This document shows positions 49,555 through 58,858 of a stretch of DNA of 64,000 nt, one piece after another. A model generated the notes under the pieces. The model searched no databases. It saw nothing but the letters and a program-made list of their open reading frames with translations, and was not told where the DNA came from. The position numbers and the translations under genes were made by a program. The stretch's first letter is position 1. Each line of letters begins with the position of its first letter. Source of the stretch: Chitinophagaceae bacterium (GTDB lineage Bacteria; Bacteroidota; Bacteroidia; Chitinophagales; Chitinophagaceae); the NCBI GenBank assembly GCA_016720825.1, contig JADKJV010000027.1:62001-126000 (forward strand), in the 5' to 3' direction.

Positions 49555-50229
49555 TTATTTTTTCCTTTCGTGGAGTATCTGTTCGGCAATCAGTAAATCA
49601 GCCGGCCGGGTGATTTTGATATTCGTGTCTTCCCCGGGTACGAGGTGAATGGGTTTACCGGTATGTTCAACCACGGTGGCTTCATCGGTAAATTCTTCCC
49701 GGTATGGTTGTTTAAAAGCGGGAAGGATTAATTCGCTTTTAAAAGTCTGCGGGGTCTGGATAATCCGGATCCTTCTCCTGTCAACGGCTTCATTGCGTTC
49801 ACCGGTTTCCAGCCTGATTGAATCAGTGGCATATAATGCAGGCACCGCAGAGCCATGCAAGGCTGCTTCTTCACAACAATGAGCAATCAGGGCAGCAGTA
49901 ACCAGGCAACGAACTGCATCATGAACCATGATAATTGAATCTGCAGCCGTTAATGCAAGTCCATTCTTAACGGACTCAAACCGGGTTGCACCGCCTTGCG
50001 TAACCTGGATGGAAATTCCCGGAAAATCATTTTTCATGTTTTTACCCTGCAGTAAATGCTCTTCGGGTAATACCAGGATGATTTGAATTTCCGGTATTGC
50101 AGTCGAAAATGCATGCAGGGTATGCCAAAGCACAGGTTTATCGGCCAATACCCTGAATTGTTTGGGAACAGGGCCGCCCAAACGTGTCCCTGAACCACCA
50201 GCTACTATAACTGCAAATACGTTTCTCAT
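49555..50229 (-). CDS. ispD: 2-C-methyl-D-erythritol 4-phosphate cytidylyltransferase
   Basis: Third step of the MEP isoprenoid pathway, joining CTP with methylerythritol phosphate. The 224 aa match the family. The nucleotide-binding motif is VIVAGGSGTRLGGPVPKQF at residues 7-25, followed by VMVHDAVR-type HDAVRCLV and a C-terminal DEATVVEHTG...NIKITRPADL. Its ATG overlaps the stop of the upstream isoaspartyl-peptidase gene by 4 nt, so they are co-transcribed. Convergent with the acyltransferase-like gene with 2 nt between. Confidence 0.95.
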   Translation of the reverse strand: MRNVFAVIVAGGSGTRLGGPVPKQFRVLADKPVLWHTLHAFSTAIPEIQIILVLPEEHLLQGKNMKNDFPGISIQVTQGGATRFESVKNGLALTAADSIIMVHDAVRCLVTAALIAHCCEEAALHGSAVPALYATDSIRLETGERNEAVDRRRIRIIQTPQTFKSELILPAFKQPYREEFTDEATVVEHTGKPIHLVPGEDTNIKITRPADLLIAEQILHERKK

Positions 50230-51160
50230 TTATAAATACTGATTATCCTTTCCTTGTTACTATTACAATATCCCCTGTACATGCCTTCACTGTTAAACAG
50301 CAAGGCTGCATTTCCCTTCGCATCCACACCAATCATACCACCCTCACCTTCTATCTTCAGTAATTTATCGTGTACTACAATATGCATCGCATCATACAGG
50401 CTGAGGCCTTTGTATTCCATCAGGCAACTCACATCGTATGCTGTTACAGCGCGGATAAATGGTTCCCCATGCCCGGTACAACTGATCGCACAGGTGTTGT
50501 TATTTGCATACGTGCCGGCACCAATGATGGGGCTATCCCCCACCCGCCCGTATTTTTTATTGGTCATGCCACCGGTGCTTGTTGCCGCAGCCAGGTTTCC
50601 ATGTATATCACAGGCAACAGCACCCACCGTTCCGAATTTTTTCTCACCCAATTGAACATTATGATCAAGGGCCGATGAATCCGTACCTTTCATCAGCTGC
50701 CACTGGTCATGTCGGAATGCAGAATAAAAATAGTCTTCACTTTCCCTGGCAATGTTTTTCAATTTGGCAAACTGCAAGGCTCCTCACCGGTCAGCATTAC
50801 ATGTTCACTCTCCTTCATGATAGTATACGCCAGCTCAACAGGGTTTTTTATTTCTTTCACAGCAGCTACGGCACCGGCCATCAGATTCGATCCGTCCATG
50901 ATGGAAGCATCCATTTCATGCTGGCCATCTGCACCAAAAACAGAACCCCGGCCTGCATTAAAAAGAATATTGTCTTCCAGTTCCTTTACAGCAGCCAACA
51001 CCGCCTGCACCGCATCACCTCCTTTTTCAAGCAGGCTGAAACCCTTGTCCAGTGCGGCTTCCAGCCCCTGCAGGTACAATTTCTCCTGTTCCGGGCTCAG
51101 GTCTTCCCGCCGGATCGTTCCGGCTCCTCCGTGTATCGCAATGGTATAAACCGGGTTCAT
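50226..51160 (-). pseudogene. Isoaspartyl peptidase / L-asparaginase (Ntn hydrolase), one frameshift
   Basis: A two-subunit N-terminal-nucleophile hydrolase that removes isoaspartyl residues or asparagine; autoproteolysis exposes Thr. N-terminal part from ATG 51160: AIHGGAGTIRREDLSPEQE and FNAGRGSVFGADGQHEMDAS. The C-terminal part contains the autoproteolysis site GTVGAVACDIHGNLAAATST, followed by GGMTNKKYGRVGDSPIIGAG. The frame breaks near 50778-50784: one missing base changes GEEALQFAKLKN to GEEPCSLPN-stop. Restored length is about 311 aa. It starts 20 nt after the heptose kinase gene. Confidence 0.88.
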
Positions 51161-51179
51161 TTTTATTAAATTAAATTTT

Positions 51180-52169
51180 TCAGGAAAGCAGGATTTCACA
51201 TTCCTGTAATAACCGGTCGCGGCTGATTGCCATCGTGCCCACTTCTTCGCAAACCAGTCCGCCAGCAATATTGGCCACCTCGGCCATCAAATGGATATTC
51301 TTTGTAACTGCATATACCATGGACGCTACCGCAATCACTGTATCCCCTGCACCGGATACATCAGCTATATGACGCAAATGGGAAGGGATAATCCTCCCTT
51401 CTCCGGCATCATGGTAAAACACACCCCGCTCAGATAAAGTAATCAGGGAAATGCCGTGTTGTAATTTTTCACGCAATGCTATATCAATCTTCTTCAGCCA
51501 TTCCTGTGTGGGTGTTTCTGCCAGCAGGTTTAAACCTTCCCTGACTTCTTTCAGGTTGGGTTTGAAAATATCTGTATGCTTGTAGTCAAAGAAATTCTTT
51601 CGTTTGGGATCTACTGCAGTGATCACACCGGCAGCCCGGCAAAGACCAACAACTGTCTCAATCACTTTCGGCGTTAATACCCCTTTATTATAATCTTCAA
51701 AAATGAGGATATCCGGATCTTCATCAGCAATATAATCTTTCACTTTCTCAATCAGCGCCATTTCTTCTGCGGGATCAAGGTCTCTGGTAATCTCCGCATC
51801 CAGACGCATCATCTGCTGGTTACGGCTGATGATCCTTGTTTTATGGGTTGTGATCCTGCCGGCACTTTTCAGCAGGAATGTATTATCAATCCCATTGCTG
51901 TCGAGTAATTCATTCAGCAAGATGTTTTCGGTATCATCACCCGTAACGGATAACAAACTTACTTTGGCGCCCAGTGAATGGCAGTTCAGTGCCACATTAC
52001 CCGCCCCGCCAATCCTGTATTCCTTATTGTTTAAGGTTACTACGGGTACTGGTGCTTCCGGTGAAATCCGGTCAACTGTCCCCCATACATAAGTATCCAG
52101 CATGAGGTCGCCGATCACACCCACTTTGAGGGTGGCAAATGACTCAAACAGTTTTTGAAAATTATGCAT
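51180..52169 (-). CDS. D-glycero-beta-D-manno-heptose-7-phosphate kinase domain protein
   Basis: PfkB-family kinase of 329 aa that phosphorylates heptose 7-phosphate at C1 in ADP-heptose synthesis for lipopolysaccharide. Landmarks: VGVIGDLMLDTYVWGTVDRISPEAP (split: VGVIGDLMLDTYVWG), RIGGAGNVALNC and the C-terminal PfkB signature DVSGAGDTVIAVASMVYA with Asp as base. It is the kinase half only; the cytidylyl/adenylyltransferase half found in fused HldE is absent. The start ATG 52169 is preferred over TTG 52175. In the operon with isoaspartyl peptidase and ispD. Confidence 0.9.
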   Translation of the reverse strand: MHNFQKLFESFATLKVGVIGDLMLDTYVWGTVDRISPEAPVPVVTLNNKEYRIGGAGNVALNCHSLGAKVSLLSVTGDDTENILLNELLDSNGIDNTFLLKSAGRITTHKTRIISRNQQMMRLDAEITRDLDPAEEMALIEKVKDYIADEDPDILIFEDYNKGVLTPKVIETVVGLCRAAGVITAVDPKRKNFFDYKHTDIFKPNLKEVREGLNLLAETPTQEWLKKIDIALREKLQHGISLITLSERGVFYHDAGEGRIIPSHLRHIADVSGAGDTVIAVASMVYAVTKNIHLMAEVANIAGGLVCEEVGTMAISRDRLLQECEILLS

Positions 52170-52184
52170 GCCCAAAATTCGGCA

Positions 52185-53606
52185 TTATTTGGCTTTCCGG
52201 GAAATAGCAAAATAATAGAGCGGAATACCCATCAGCACGATAATGAAACCGGGCCAGGTATACTCAGGTTTATAAATCGCCAGGAGCACGCAGAATGCCG
52301 CACCCATCAGGATATATAATGCAGGCAGAATGGGGTATCCAAATGCTTTATAAGGCCTTTCCGCGTCGGGTCTCTTCTTACGGAGAATGAATATCCCCGC
52401 AATCGTGAGAATATAGAACAACACCACCACGAAAGAAATCATATCCAGCAGCTGGCCGTATTTACCACTCAAACTCCAGGCAGAAGCGATCACACACTGT
52501 ACCCACAACGCCCACTGTGGAACGGCGTTGGCATTCAGTTCACCTGCTTTTTTAAAGAACAGCCCGTCTTTAGCCATGGTATAATACACACGGGCACCGG
52601 CCAGGATCAGTCCGTTATTACAGCCAAAAGTGGACACCATGATCAGCACCGCAATCAGGTAAGTACCAAACGAAGGGAATATTTTATTGGCCGCAGCCAC
52701 CGCTACCCGGTCATCTGTAGGGTAAGCCAGTTCATGGAGCGGCATTACATTCAGGTACATCAGGTTCGCACAAACGTAAATAATGGTAACGATCAGTGTA
52801 CCCAGGAAAAGACTCATCCCGATATTGCGTTTGGGATTTTTCATCTCCCCGGCAATAAACGTTACGTTATTCCATGCATCACTGCTGAAGATTGAACCCA
52901 CCATCGCAGCTGCAATGGCGCCCAGCAAGGCGGCACCACCGATACCCTGCATGGTGAAATTCCCGGCTTCATCTTTTGCCACACTCATGGCCTGGAAACC
53001 GGTCTTCCAGTTTTCTGCCCAGTAGCTGTTTTTCACCAGCATAAAACCAAATACAATCAATCCGAATAACGCCAGCAGTTTGGCTGACGTGAATACCCGT
53101 TGTATCAGCTTGCCTTCCTTCACGCCTCGTGAATTGACATACGTGAGCAGGCATATTATGACTATCGCCACCAGTTGCCCCGAATAAATTTTAGTGATCC
53201 CGGCATCAAACAGGAAATAATTATTCCCCAGTTCGGGGACCATATATGCCAGGAATTTAGAGAACGCCACACCGACGGCTGCAATGGTGGCGGTTTGTAT
53301 CACGGCGAAAAAACTCCATCCGTATAAAAATCCCATGAGGGGATTATAAGCTTCTTTCAGGTAAACATACTGACCGCCGGCCTTGGGGAACATGCCACTC
53401 AGCTCCCCGTAACTCAGGGCTGCCGTAAGCGTCATGAAACCGGTAATCACCCACACCGCCACCAGCCAGCCTGCACTGCCCACATAACGGGTGATATCAG
53501 CACTCACAATAAATATACCCGAGCCGATCATGGAGCCGGCTACAATCATGGTTCCGTCGAATAAACCGAGACTGGGTTTAAACCCTGTTTGCTGTTCTGC
53601 TGCCAT
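52185..53606 (-). CDS. APC-superfamily amino-acid permease
   Basis: Integral inner-membrane transporter of 473 aa with 12 predicted segments. The first is GLFDGTMIVAGSMIGSGIFIV with the GSGIF substrate-binding turn; a later one is LTYVNSRGVKEGKLIQRVF. The length and GSGIF motif fit the basic APC/LAT-like family found in Bacteroidota. Substrate cannot be assigned. It is 15 nt from the heptose-kinase start on the same strand, so the transport gene and the kinase may be co-transcribed. Confidence 0.88.
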   Translation of the reverse strand: MAAEQQTGFKPSLGLFDGTMIVAGSMIGSGIFIVSADITRYVGSAGWLVAVWVITGFMTLTAALSYGELSGMFPKAGGQYVYLKEAYNPLMGFLYGWSFFAVIQTATIAAVGVAFSKFLAYMVPELGNNYFLFDAGITKIYSGQLVAIVIICLLTYVNSRGVKEGKLIQRVFTSAKLLALFGLIVFGFMLVKNSYWAENWKTGFQAMSVAKDEAGNFTMQGIGGAALLGAIAAAMVGSIFSSDAWNNVTFIAGEMKNPKRNIGMSLFLGTLIVTIIYVCANLMYLNVMPLHELAYPTDDRVAVAAANKIFPSFGTYLIAVLIMVSTFGCNNGLILAGARVYYTMAKDGLFFKKAGELNANAVPQWALWVQCVIASAWSLSGKYGQLLDMISFVVVLFYILTIAGIFILRKKRPDAERPYKAFGYPILPALYILMGAAFCVLLAIYKPEYTWPGFIIVLMGIPLYYFAISRKAK

Positions 53607-53711
53607 CGGGAATGTTTTGCAGTCAAGATAAGTATTTCAGCCCGATTTACAGAAAAGGCATGGAAATATCAGCCCGGTTCCGGGGGATCATTGAGGGGAA
53701 AAAAAACAGGA

Positions 53712-54314
53712 TTATTTCTGCTTGGCTGGCTTGTATGCCGCATTCAGTCCGGCGATCAGGTCGCTGGTAATATTATACGCGGTATCCTTGTAGTAATAAA
53801 GCCCGGGCTCATAGCTGATGATATACGCAAAGCTTTTGCTCTTTGTATACTCTTTCAGGAAATCTTCAATCCGTTGCTTCACGGCCATATTCTTGGTAGT
53901 AATGAAATCCTGGTAACCCTGATCCATCGTCTGGCGCTGGAGCTTGAGTTGTTCTCCCAGGTTTTTCAGTTCGTTCTGTGCAGCCTCTGCTTCTTCAGCC
54001 GACATATTGGGTTTGGAGGCGAGTTCGTTGTACCTGTTTTTGTAAGTATCATCGAGTTTGCTTACCCCCTTATTATATTCAGATTCCTTGGTTTCAATTT
54101 CTGCCTTTACATCCTTTACCATAGAGTAATGGGCTTCCACTGAATCCATTTCAAAGTAGGCGATTTTGAAATTATAATCCGCAGCTGATGCAGAATCTTT
54201 ACCACCTGATTTTGACGAACCACGGCCAGACTTACTGCCACTGAAATGCGTGATCAGCAGGTAACCTGTCAGCAGGGTTAAAACCACATTCCATATTAAA
54301 AGACCATTCTTCAT
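53712..54314 (-). CDS. OmpH/Skp-family periplasmic chaperone
   Basis: A 200-aa protein with N-terminal hydrophobic segment (IWNVVLTLLTGYLLITHF) acting as signal or anchor. A Gly/Ser linker follows, then the Skp-like fold: KIAYFEMDSVEAHYSM strand start, long coiled-coil (KAEIETKESEYNKGVSKLDD to TTKNMAVKQRIEDFLKEY) and a C-terminal strand YAYIISYE-like. Skp proteins hold unfolded outer-membrane proteins in the periplasm. It lies 154 bp from rpoC in the same orientation, but a terminator separates them. Confidence 0.85.
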   Translation of the reverse strand: MKNGLLIWNVVLTLLTGYLLITHFSGSKSGRGSSKSGGKDSASAADYNFKIAYFEMDSVEAHYSMVKDVKAEIETKESEYNKGVSKLDDTYKNRYNELASKPNMSAEEAEAAQNELKNLGEQLKLQRQTMDQGYQDFITTKNMAVKQRIEDFLKEYTKSKSFAYIISYEPGLYYYKDTAYNITSDLIAGLNAAYKPAKQK

Positions 54315-54408
54315 TCAATTCTTTTTTGCAAAGTACACCCGATTAAGCGGGCAAATATAAGATTCCGGATGGTATTAACGCTTTCTTAAGATTTAATCCG
54401 GCGCTATG

Positions 54409-54438
54409 AAAAAAGGCAGGAAGTTAACTTCCTGCCTT
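54409..54438 (-). terminator. Intrinsic terminator after rpoC
   Basis: Perfect palindrome AAGGCAGGAAG-TT-AACTTCCTGCCTT on both strands, followed on the - strand by TTTTC. A second small hairpin CCCC-TTG-CGGGG precedes it at 54448-54459. It ends the rpoBC transcript 31 nt after the rpoC stop. Confidence 0.85.
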
Positions 54439-54468
54439 ATATGCTAACCCCTTGCGGGGCTCATCGTA

Positions 54469-57400
54469 TTATTCCTCCTCATCAAAAGCCATGGCCTCAC
54501 GGGTCGTCTGCAGCAGTTCATATTCTTCCTTGCTGCCCACGATCATATTATCAAATTCACGCAAGCCAGTACCAGCCGGGATCGGATGGCCGGTGATCAC
54601 GTTTTCTTTCAGGCCGAGCATATCATCGGTTTTTCCGTTAATTGCTGCAGAAGAAAGAACTTTCGTGGTCTCCTGGAATGAAGCCGCTGAAATCCAGCTC
54701 GGCACACCCAGAGAGGCTTTGGTGATACCCAATAATGTGGGTGATGAAGTTGCCGGTTTGGCATCGCGGAACTCAACCAGCTTCTTGTCATTCCGGCGGA
54801 GGATGGAATTTTCTTCCCTCACTTCACGCAGGGTAACAATCTGGCCGGCACGGAGCTTCGTGCTGTCGCCGATTTCGGTAACCACTTTCTTGTCGAAAAT
54901 AAAGTCATTCTCTTCAACAAAGTCAAACTTATCAGTTAAATCGTCTTCCAGGAATCTTGTATCACCCGGATCAACGATATTCACTTTACGCATCATCTGG
55001 CGAACGATTACTTCAATGTGCTTGTCATTAATCTTCACACCCTGTAAACGATAAACCTCCTGGATCTCATTCACTACGTACTCCTGTACAGCGAACGGAC
55101 CTTTGATAGAGAGGATATCGAACGGAGCAATCTGTCCATCACTCAGTGAAGCACCTGCTTTTACGAAGTCACCATCCTGTGCCAGGATCTGGCGGGTCAG
55201 GGGAACCAGGTATTTTTTCTGTACACCATCTTTAGCTTCGATGATGATTTCACGGTTACCGCGTTTAACAGCACCCATGATTACCACACCATCAATTTCA
55301 GAAACCACTGCGGGGTTGCTCGGGTTACGGGCTTCGAAAAGCTCAGTTACACGGGGCAGACCTCCGGTGATATCCCTCAGCTTACCGAGGATACGCGGGA
55401 TCTTCACAATTACCTGGCCGGCTCTTACATCATCACCTTCTTCCATGATGATATGGCTGCCGGTTGGCAGGTTGTATGATTTATTATCTTTGCCCTGTAC
55501 AATGATCGAAGGAATCTTCGTCTTGTCACGGGTTTCAATAACCACTTTCTCGCGGTGACCTGTTTGCTCATCCGCTTCTTCGCGGTAAGTAACACCCTCG
55601 ATCACGTTATCAAACTTCACAATACCATTGATCTCTGCCATGATTACGTTGTTGAACGGATCCCATGTGCAAAGGGTTTCACCTTTGTTCACTTTCTGTC
55701 CGTCTTTCACGTTCAGGGTAGCGCCATAAGGAATGTTATTGGTAATCAGCAGGCGGTCCGCTTTCGTATCGATGATTCTCACCTCACCGGTACGTCCGAT
55801 TACAACCTGTGTTTTAACACCCTCGTTATTTTCAATCACCACCGTACGCAGACCATCGAACTGGATAGTACCGTCGAACTTGGCAACTAATGTAGATTCA
55901 ACTGAAGCAGAACCCGCAACACCACCCACGTGGAATGTACGCAGTGTCAGCTGTGTACCAGGCTCACCGATTGACTGTGCAGCGATGATACCAACTGCAT
56001 CACCTTTCTGCGCCAGGTTACCGGACGCTAGGTTCTTACCATAGCATTTCACACAAACACCGCGTTTGCTTTCGCAGGTCAGTACAGAACGGATCTCCAC
56101 TATTTCGATTCCGGCTTCTTCAATTTTCCTGGAAACATCCACCGTGATTTCATCACCGGCTGCAATGAGCAGGTTCTCACTCATGGGATCATATACATCA
56201 TGCAGTGAAGTCCTGCCGGCGATACGATCGCTCAGCGGTTCAATCACGTCCTCATTATCTTTCAATGCAGAAGTGGCAATACCACGCAGTGTTCCGCAAT
56301 CTTCTTCGGTAATCACCATATCCTGTGCTACGTCAACGAGACGACGGGTCAGGTAACCGGCATCGGCTGTTTTAAGGGCCGTATCCGCAAGACCTTTACG
56401 CGCACCGTGCGTAGAGATGAAGTAATCCAATACGTTCAGACCACCTTTGAAGTTGGAGAGGATCGGGTTTTCGATGATCTCACTTCCGGTAGAGCCTGAT
56501 TTACGCGGCTTGGCCATCAGACCCCTGATACCTGCCAGCTGTTTGATCTGCTGTTTGGAACCACGGGCACCTGAATCAAGCATCATATACACAGAGTTGA
56601 AACCCTGCTTGTCAATGCTCAGCTCACGGATCAGTGTTTCTGTGATACGTGTATCCACACGGCTCCAGATATCCACGATCTGGTTATATCGTTCGTTGTT
56701 TGTGATCAGACCCATATTGTAGCTGTCCCACACTTCATCCACTTCCACTTTCGCGTTATCGAGCAGCTGCTCTTTCACGTCGGGGATGATCAGGTCATTA
56801 ATGTTAAATGACAGACCACCCTGGAAGGCTGTGCGGAAACCAAGGGTCTTGATATCATCAAGGAATTTGGCTGTTTTGGGAACGTTCGTGATTTTGATGA
56901 TATCACCAATGATTTCACGAAGGTTCTTTTTAGTGAGCAGTGCATTTACAAAACCCACTTCAGCAGGTACATTCTGGTTGAAGATTACACGGCCAACCGT
57001 GGTTTCAATCAGTTTGTGTTCGAGCAGTCCGTCTGCATTACGGATATTCGCTTTTACGCGGATCCATGCGTGCAGGTCAACGACCCTTTCATTGTAAGCA
57101 ATGATCACTTCCTCAGCAGAGTAGAATACTTTTCCTTCACCGCGAACGGCTTCAGTTTCGATATTCCTCTTGCCTTTGGTAATATAATACAGACCCAACA
57201 CCATGTCCTGGGAAGGCAGCGTGATAGGAGTACCATTCTGCGGGTTCAGGATGTTGTGTGAGGCGAGCATCAGCAATTGTGCTTCGAGGATCGCAGCATG
57301 GCTCAGGGGCACGTGCACCGCCATCTGGTCACCATCAAAGTCAGCGTTGAAGGCCGTACACACCAGCGGGTGAAGCTGGATCGCTTTTCCTTCAATCAGT

Positions 57401-58761
57401 TTGGGCTGGAAAGCCTGGATAGATAAACGGTGCAGCGTCGGGGCACGGTTAAGCATAACCGGGTGTCCTTTCAGGATATTCTCAAGGATATCCCAAACCA
57501 CCGCTTCCTTCTTATCAACCAGCTTGCGCGCAGATTTTACAGTTTTTACAATACCCCTTTCAATCAGTTTACGGATGATAAACGGTTTGAAAAGTTCAGC
57601 AGCCATATCTTTCGGAAGACCGCACTCGTGCAGTTTCAGTTCGGGACCAACCACGATAACTGAACGGCCGGAGTAGTCAACACGTTTACCGAGCAGGTTC
57701 TGGCGGAAACGACCCTGTTTACCTTTCAGCACATCGCTGAGTGATTTCAGGGCACGGCCACCTTCAGCCTTCACGGCATTTGATTTACGGCTGTTATCAA
57801 ATAATGAGTCAACGGCTTCCTGCAGCATCCGCTTTTCGTTACGGAGGATTACTTCAGGGGCTTTGATCTCTAATAATCTTTTCAGACGGTTGTTACGGAT
57901 GATCACACGACGATAGAGATCATTCAGATCTGAAGATGCGAAACGGCCGCCATCCAGGGGAACAAGCGGACGCAGTTCCGGAGGAATAACAGGGATATAC
58001 TGCATCACCATCCACTCGGGGCGGTTTGTGATACGTGTATTCGCATCGCGGAATGCTTCCACCACACTCAGGCGCTTTAAGGCGTCCGCCTTACGTTGCT
58101 GTGATGTTTCAGTGGCAGCTGCATTACGCAGGTCAAATGATAACTGGTCAAGATCAATGCGGGCCAGCATATCATGCACGGCTTCAGCACCCATCTTGGC
58201 GATGAATTTATTGGGATCATCATCCGGCAGGTACTGGTTATCCTTCGGTAATGTATCCAGGATATCCAGGTATTCTTCTTCCGTGAGCAGGTCGCCCACG
58301 TTCTGGCCTTTATCAGCCCTGATACCAGACTGGATAACCACGAAACGCTCGTCATACACGATAGTTTCGAGTTTCTTGGAGCTTACGCCCAGCAGGTAAC
58401 CGATCTTATTAGGTAATGATTTGAAATACCAAATGTGCACAACAGGCACCACCAGTTTGATGTGGCCCATTCTTTCACGACGTACTTTCTTCTCCGTTAC
58501 TTCAACACCGCAACGATCACACACAATACCCTTGTAACGGATACGCTTGTACTTACCGCAGGCGCATTCGTAATCTTTTACTGGTCCGAAAATCCTTTCG
58601 CAGAACAAACCATCACGCTCAGGTTTGTAAGTACGATAGTTGATTGTTTCGGGCTTCAGGATTTCACCATAGCTTCTTTCCAGGATTGTATCCGGTGAAG
58701 CCAGTCCAATGGTAATCTTCGAAAAAGCCGCTTTGGGACGATTTTCTTTTTTGATAGCCAT
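54469..58761 (-). CDS. rpoC: DNA-directed RNA polymerase subunit beta'
   Basis: Catalytic large subunit, 1430 aa, the size normal for Bacteroidota. N-terminal zinc ribbon YECACGKYKRIRYKGIVCDRCG near residues 65-85, active-site NADFDGDQMAVHVP near 471 with the three Mg-binding Asp. Also trigger-loop and bridge-helix regions (KTADAGYLTRRLVDVAQDM) and the second zinc site (CESKRGVCVKCYG). The reading frame is intact. It follows rpoB on the same strand with a 97-nt gap, and the pair is expected to be co-transcribed. Confidence 0.98.
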   Translation of the reverse strand: MAIKKENRPKAAFSKITIGLASPDTILERSYGEILKPETINYRTYKPERDGLFCERIFGPVKDYECACGKYKRIRYKGIVCDRCGVEVTEKKVRRERMGHIKLVVPVVHIWYFKSLPNKIGYLLGVSSKKLETIVYDERFVVIQSGIRADKGQNVGDLLTEEEYLDILDTLPKDNQYLPDDDPNKFIAKMGAEAVHDMLARIDLDQLSFDLRNAAATETSQQRKADALKRLSVVEAFRDANTRITNRPEWMVMQYIPVIPPELRPLVPLDGGRFASSDLNDLYRRVIIRNNRLKRLLEIKAPEVILRNEKRMLQEAVDSLFDNSRKSNAVKAEGGRALKSLSDVLKGKQGRFRQNLLGKRVDYSGRSVIVVGPELKLHECGLPKDMAAELFKPFIIRKLIERGIVKTVKSARKLVDKKEAVVWDILENILKGHPVMLNRAPTLHRLSIQAFQPKLIEGKAIQLHPLVCTAFNADFDGDQMAVHVPLSHAAILEAQLLMLASHNILNPQNGTPITLPSQDMVLGLYYITKGKRNIETEAVRGEGKVFYSAEEVIIAYNERVVDLHAWIRVKANIRNADGLLEHKLIETTVGRVIFNQNVPAEVGFVNALLTKKNLREIIGDIIKITNVPKTAKFLDDIKTLGFRTAFQGGLSFNINDLIIPDVKEQLLDNAKVEVDEVWDSYNMGLITNNERYNQIVDIWSRVDTRITETLIRELSIDKQGFNSVYMMLDSGARGSKQQIKQLAGIRGLMAKPRKSGSTGSEIIENPILSNFKGGLNVLDYFISTHGARKGLADTALKTADAGYLTRRLVDVAQDMVITEEDCGTLRGIATSALKDNEDVIEPLSDRIAGRTSLHDVYDPMSENLLIAAGDEITVDVSRKIEEAGIEIVEIRSVLTCESKRGVCVKCYGKNLASGNLAQKGDAVGIIAAQSIGEPGTQLTLRTFHVGGVAGSASVESTLVAKFDGTIQFDGLRTVVIENNEGVKTQVVIGRTGEVRIIDTKADRLLITNNIPYGATLNVKDGQKVNKGETLCTWDPFNNVIMAEINGIVKFDNVIEGVTYREEADEQTGHREKVVIETRDKTKIPSIIVQGKDNKSYNLPTGSHIIMEEGDDVRAGQVIVKIPRILGKLRDITGGLPRVTELFEARNPSNPAVVSEIDGVVIMGAVKRGNREIIIEAKDGVQKKYLVPLTRQILAQDGDFVKAGASLSDGQIAPFDILSIKGPFAVQEYVVNEIQEVYRLQGVKINDKHIEVIVRQMMRKVNIVDPGDTRFLEDDLTDKFDFVEENDFIFDKKVVTEIGDSTKLRAGQIVTLREVREENSILRRNDKKLVEFRDAKPATSSPTLLGITKASLGVPSWISAASFQETTKVLSSAAINGKTDDMLGLKENVITGHPIPAGTGLREFDNMIVGSKEEYELLQTTREAMAFDEEE

Positions 58762-58858
58762 AGTATCGGAGCTTTTTAGCTTGGGTTCCCGGTTATTTAC
58801 CGGGAACGTTTTTACAAAGTTTTTTTCAGCATACCGGCATTATATCCGGCGGCACTTC

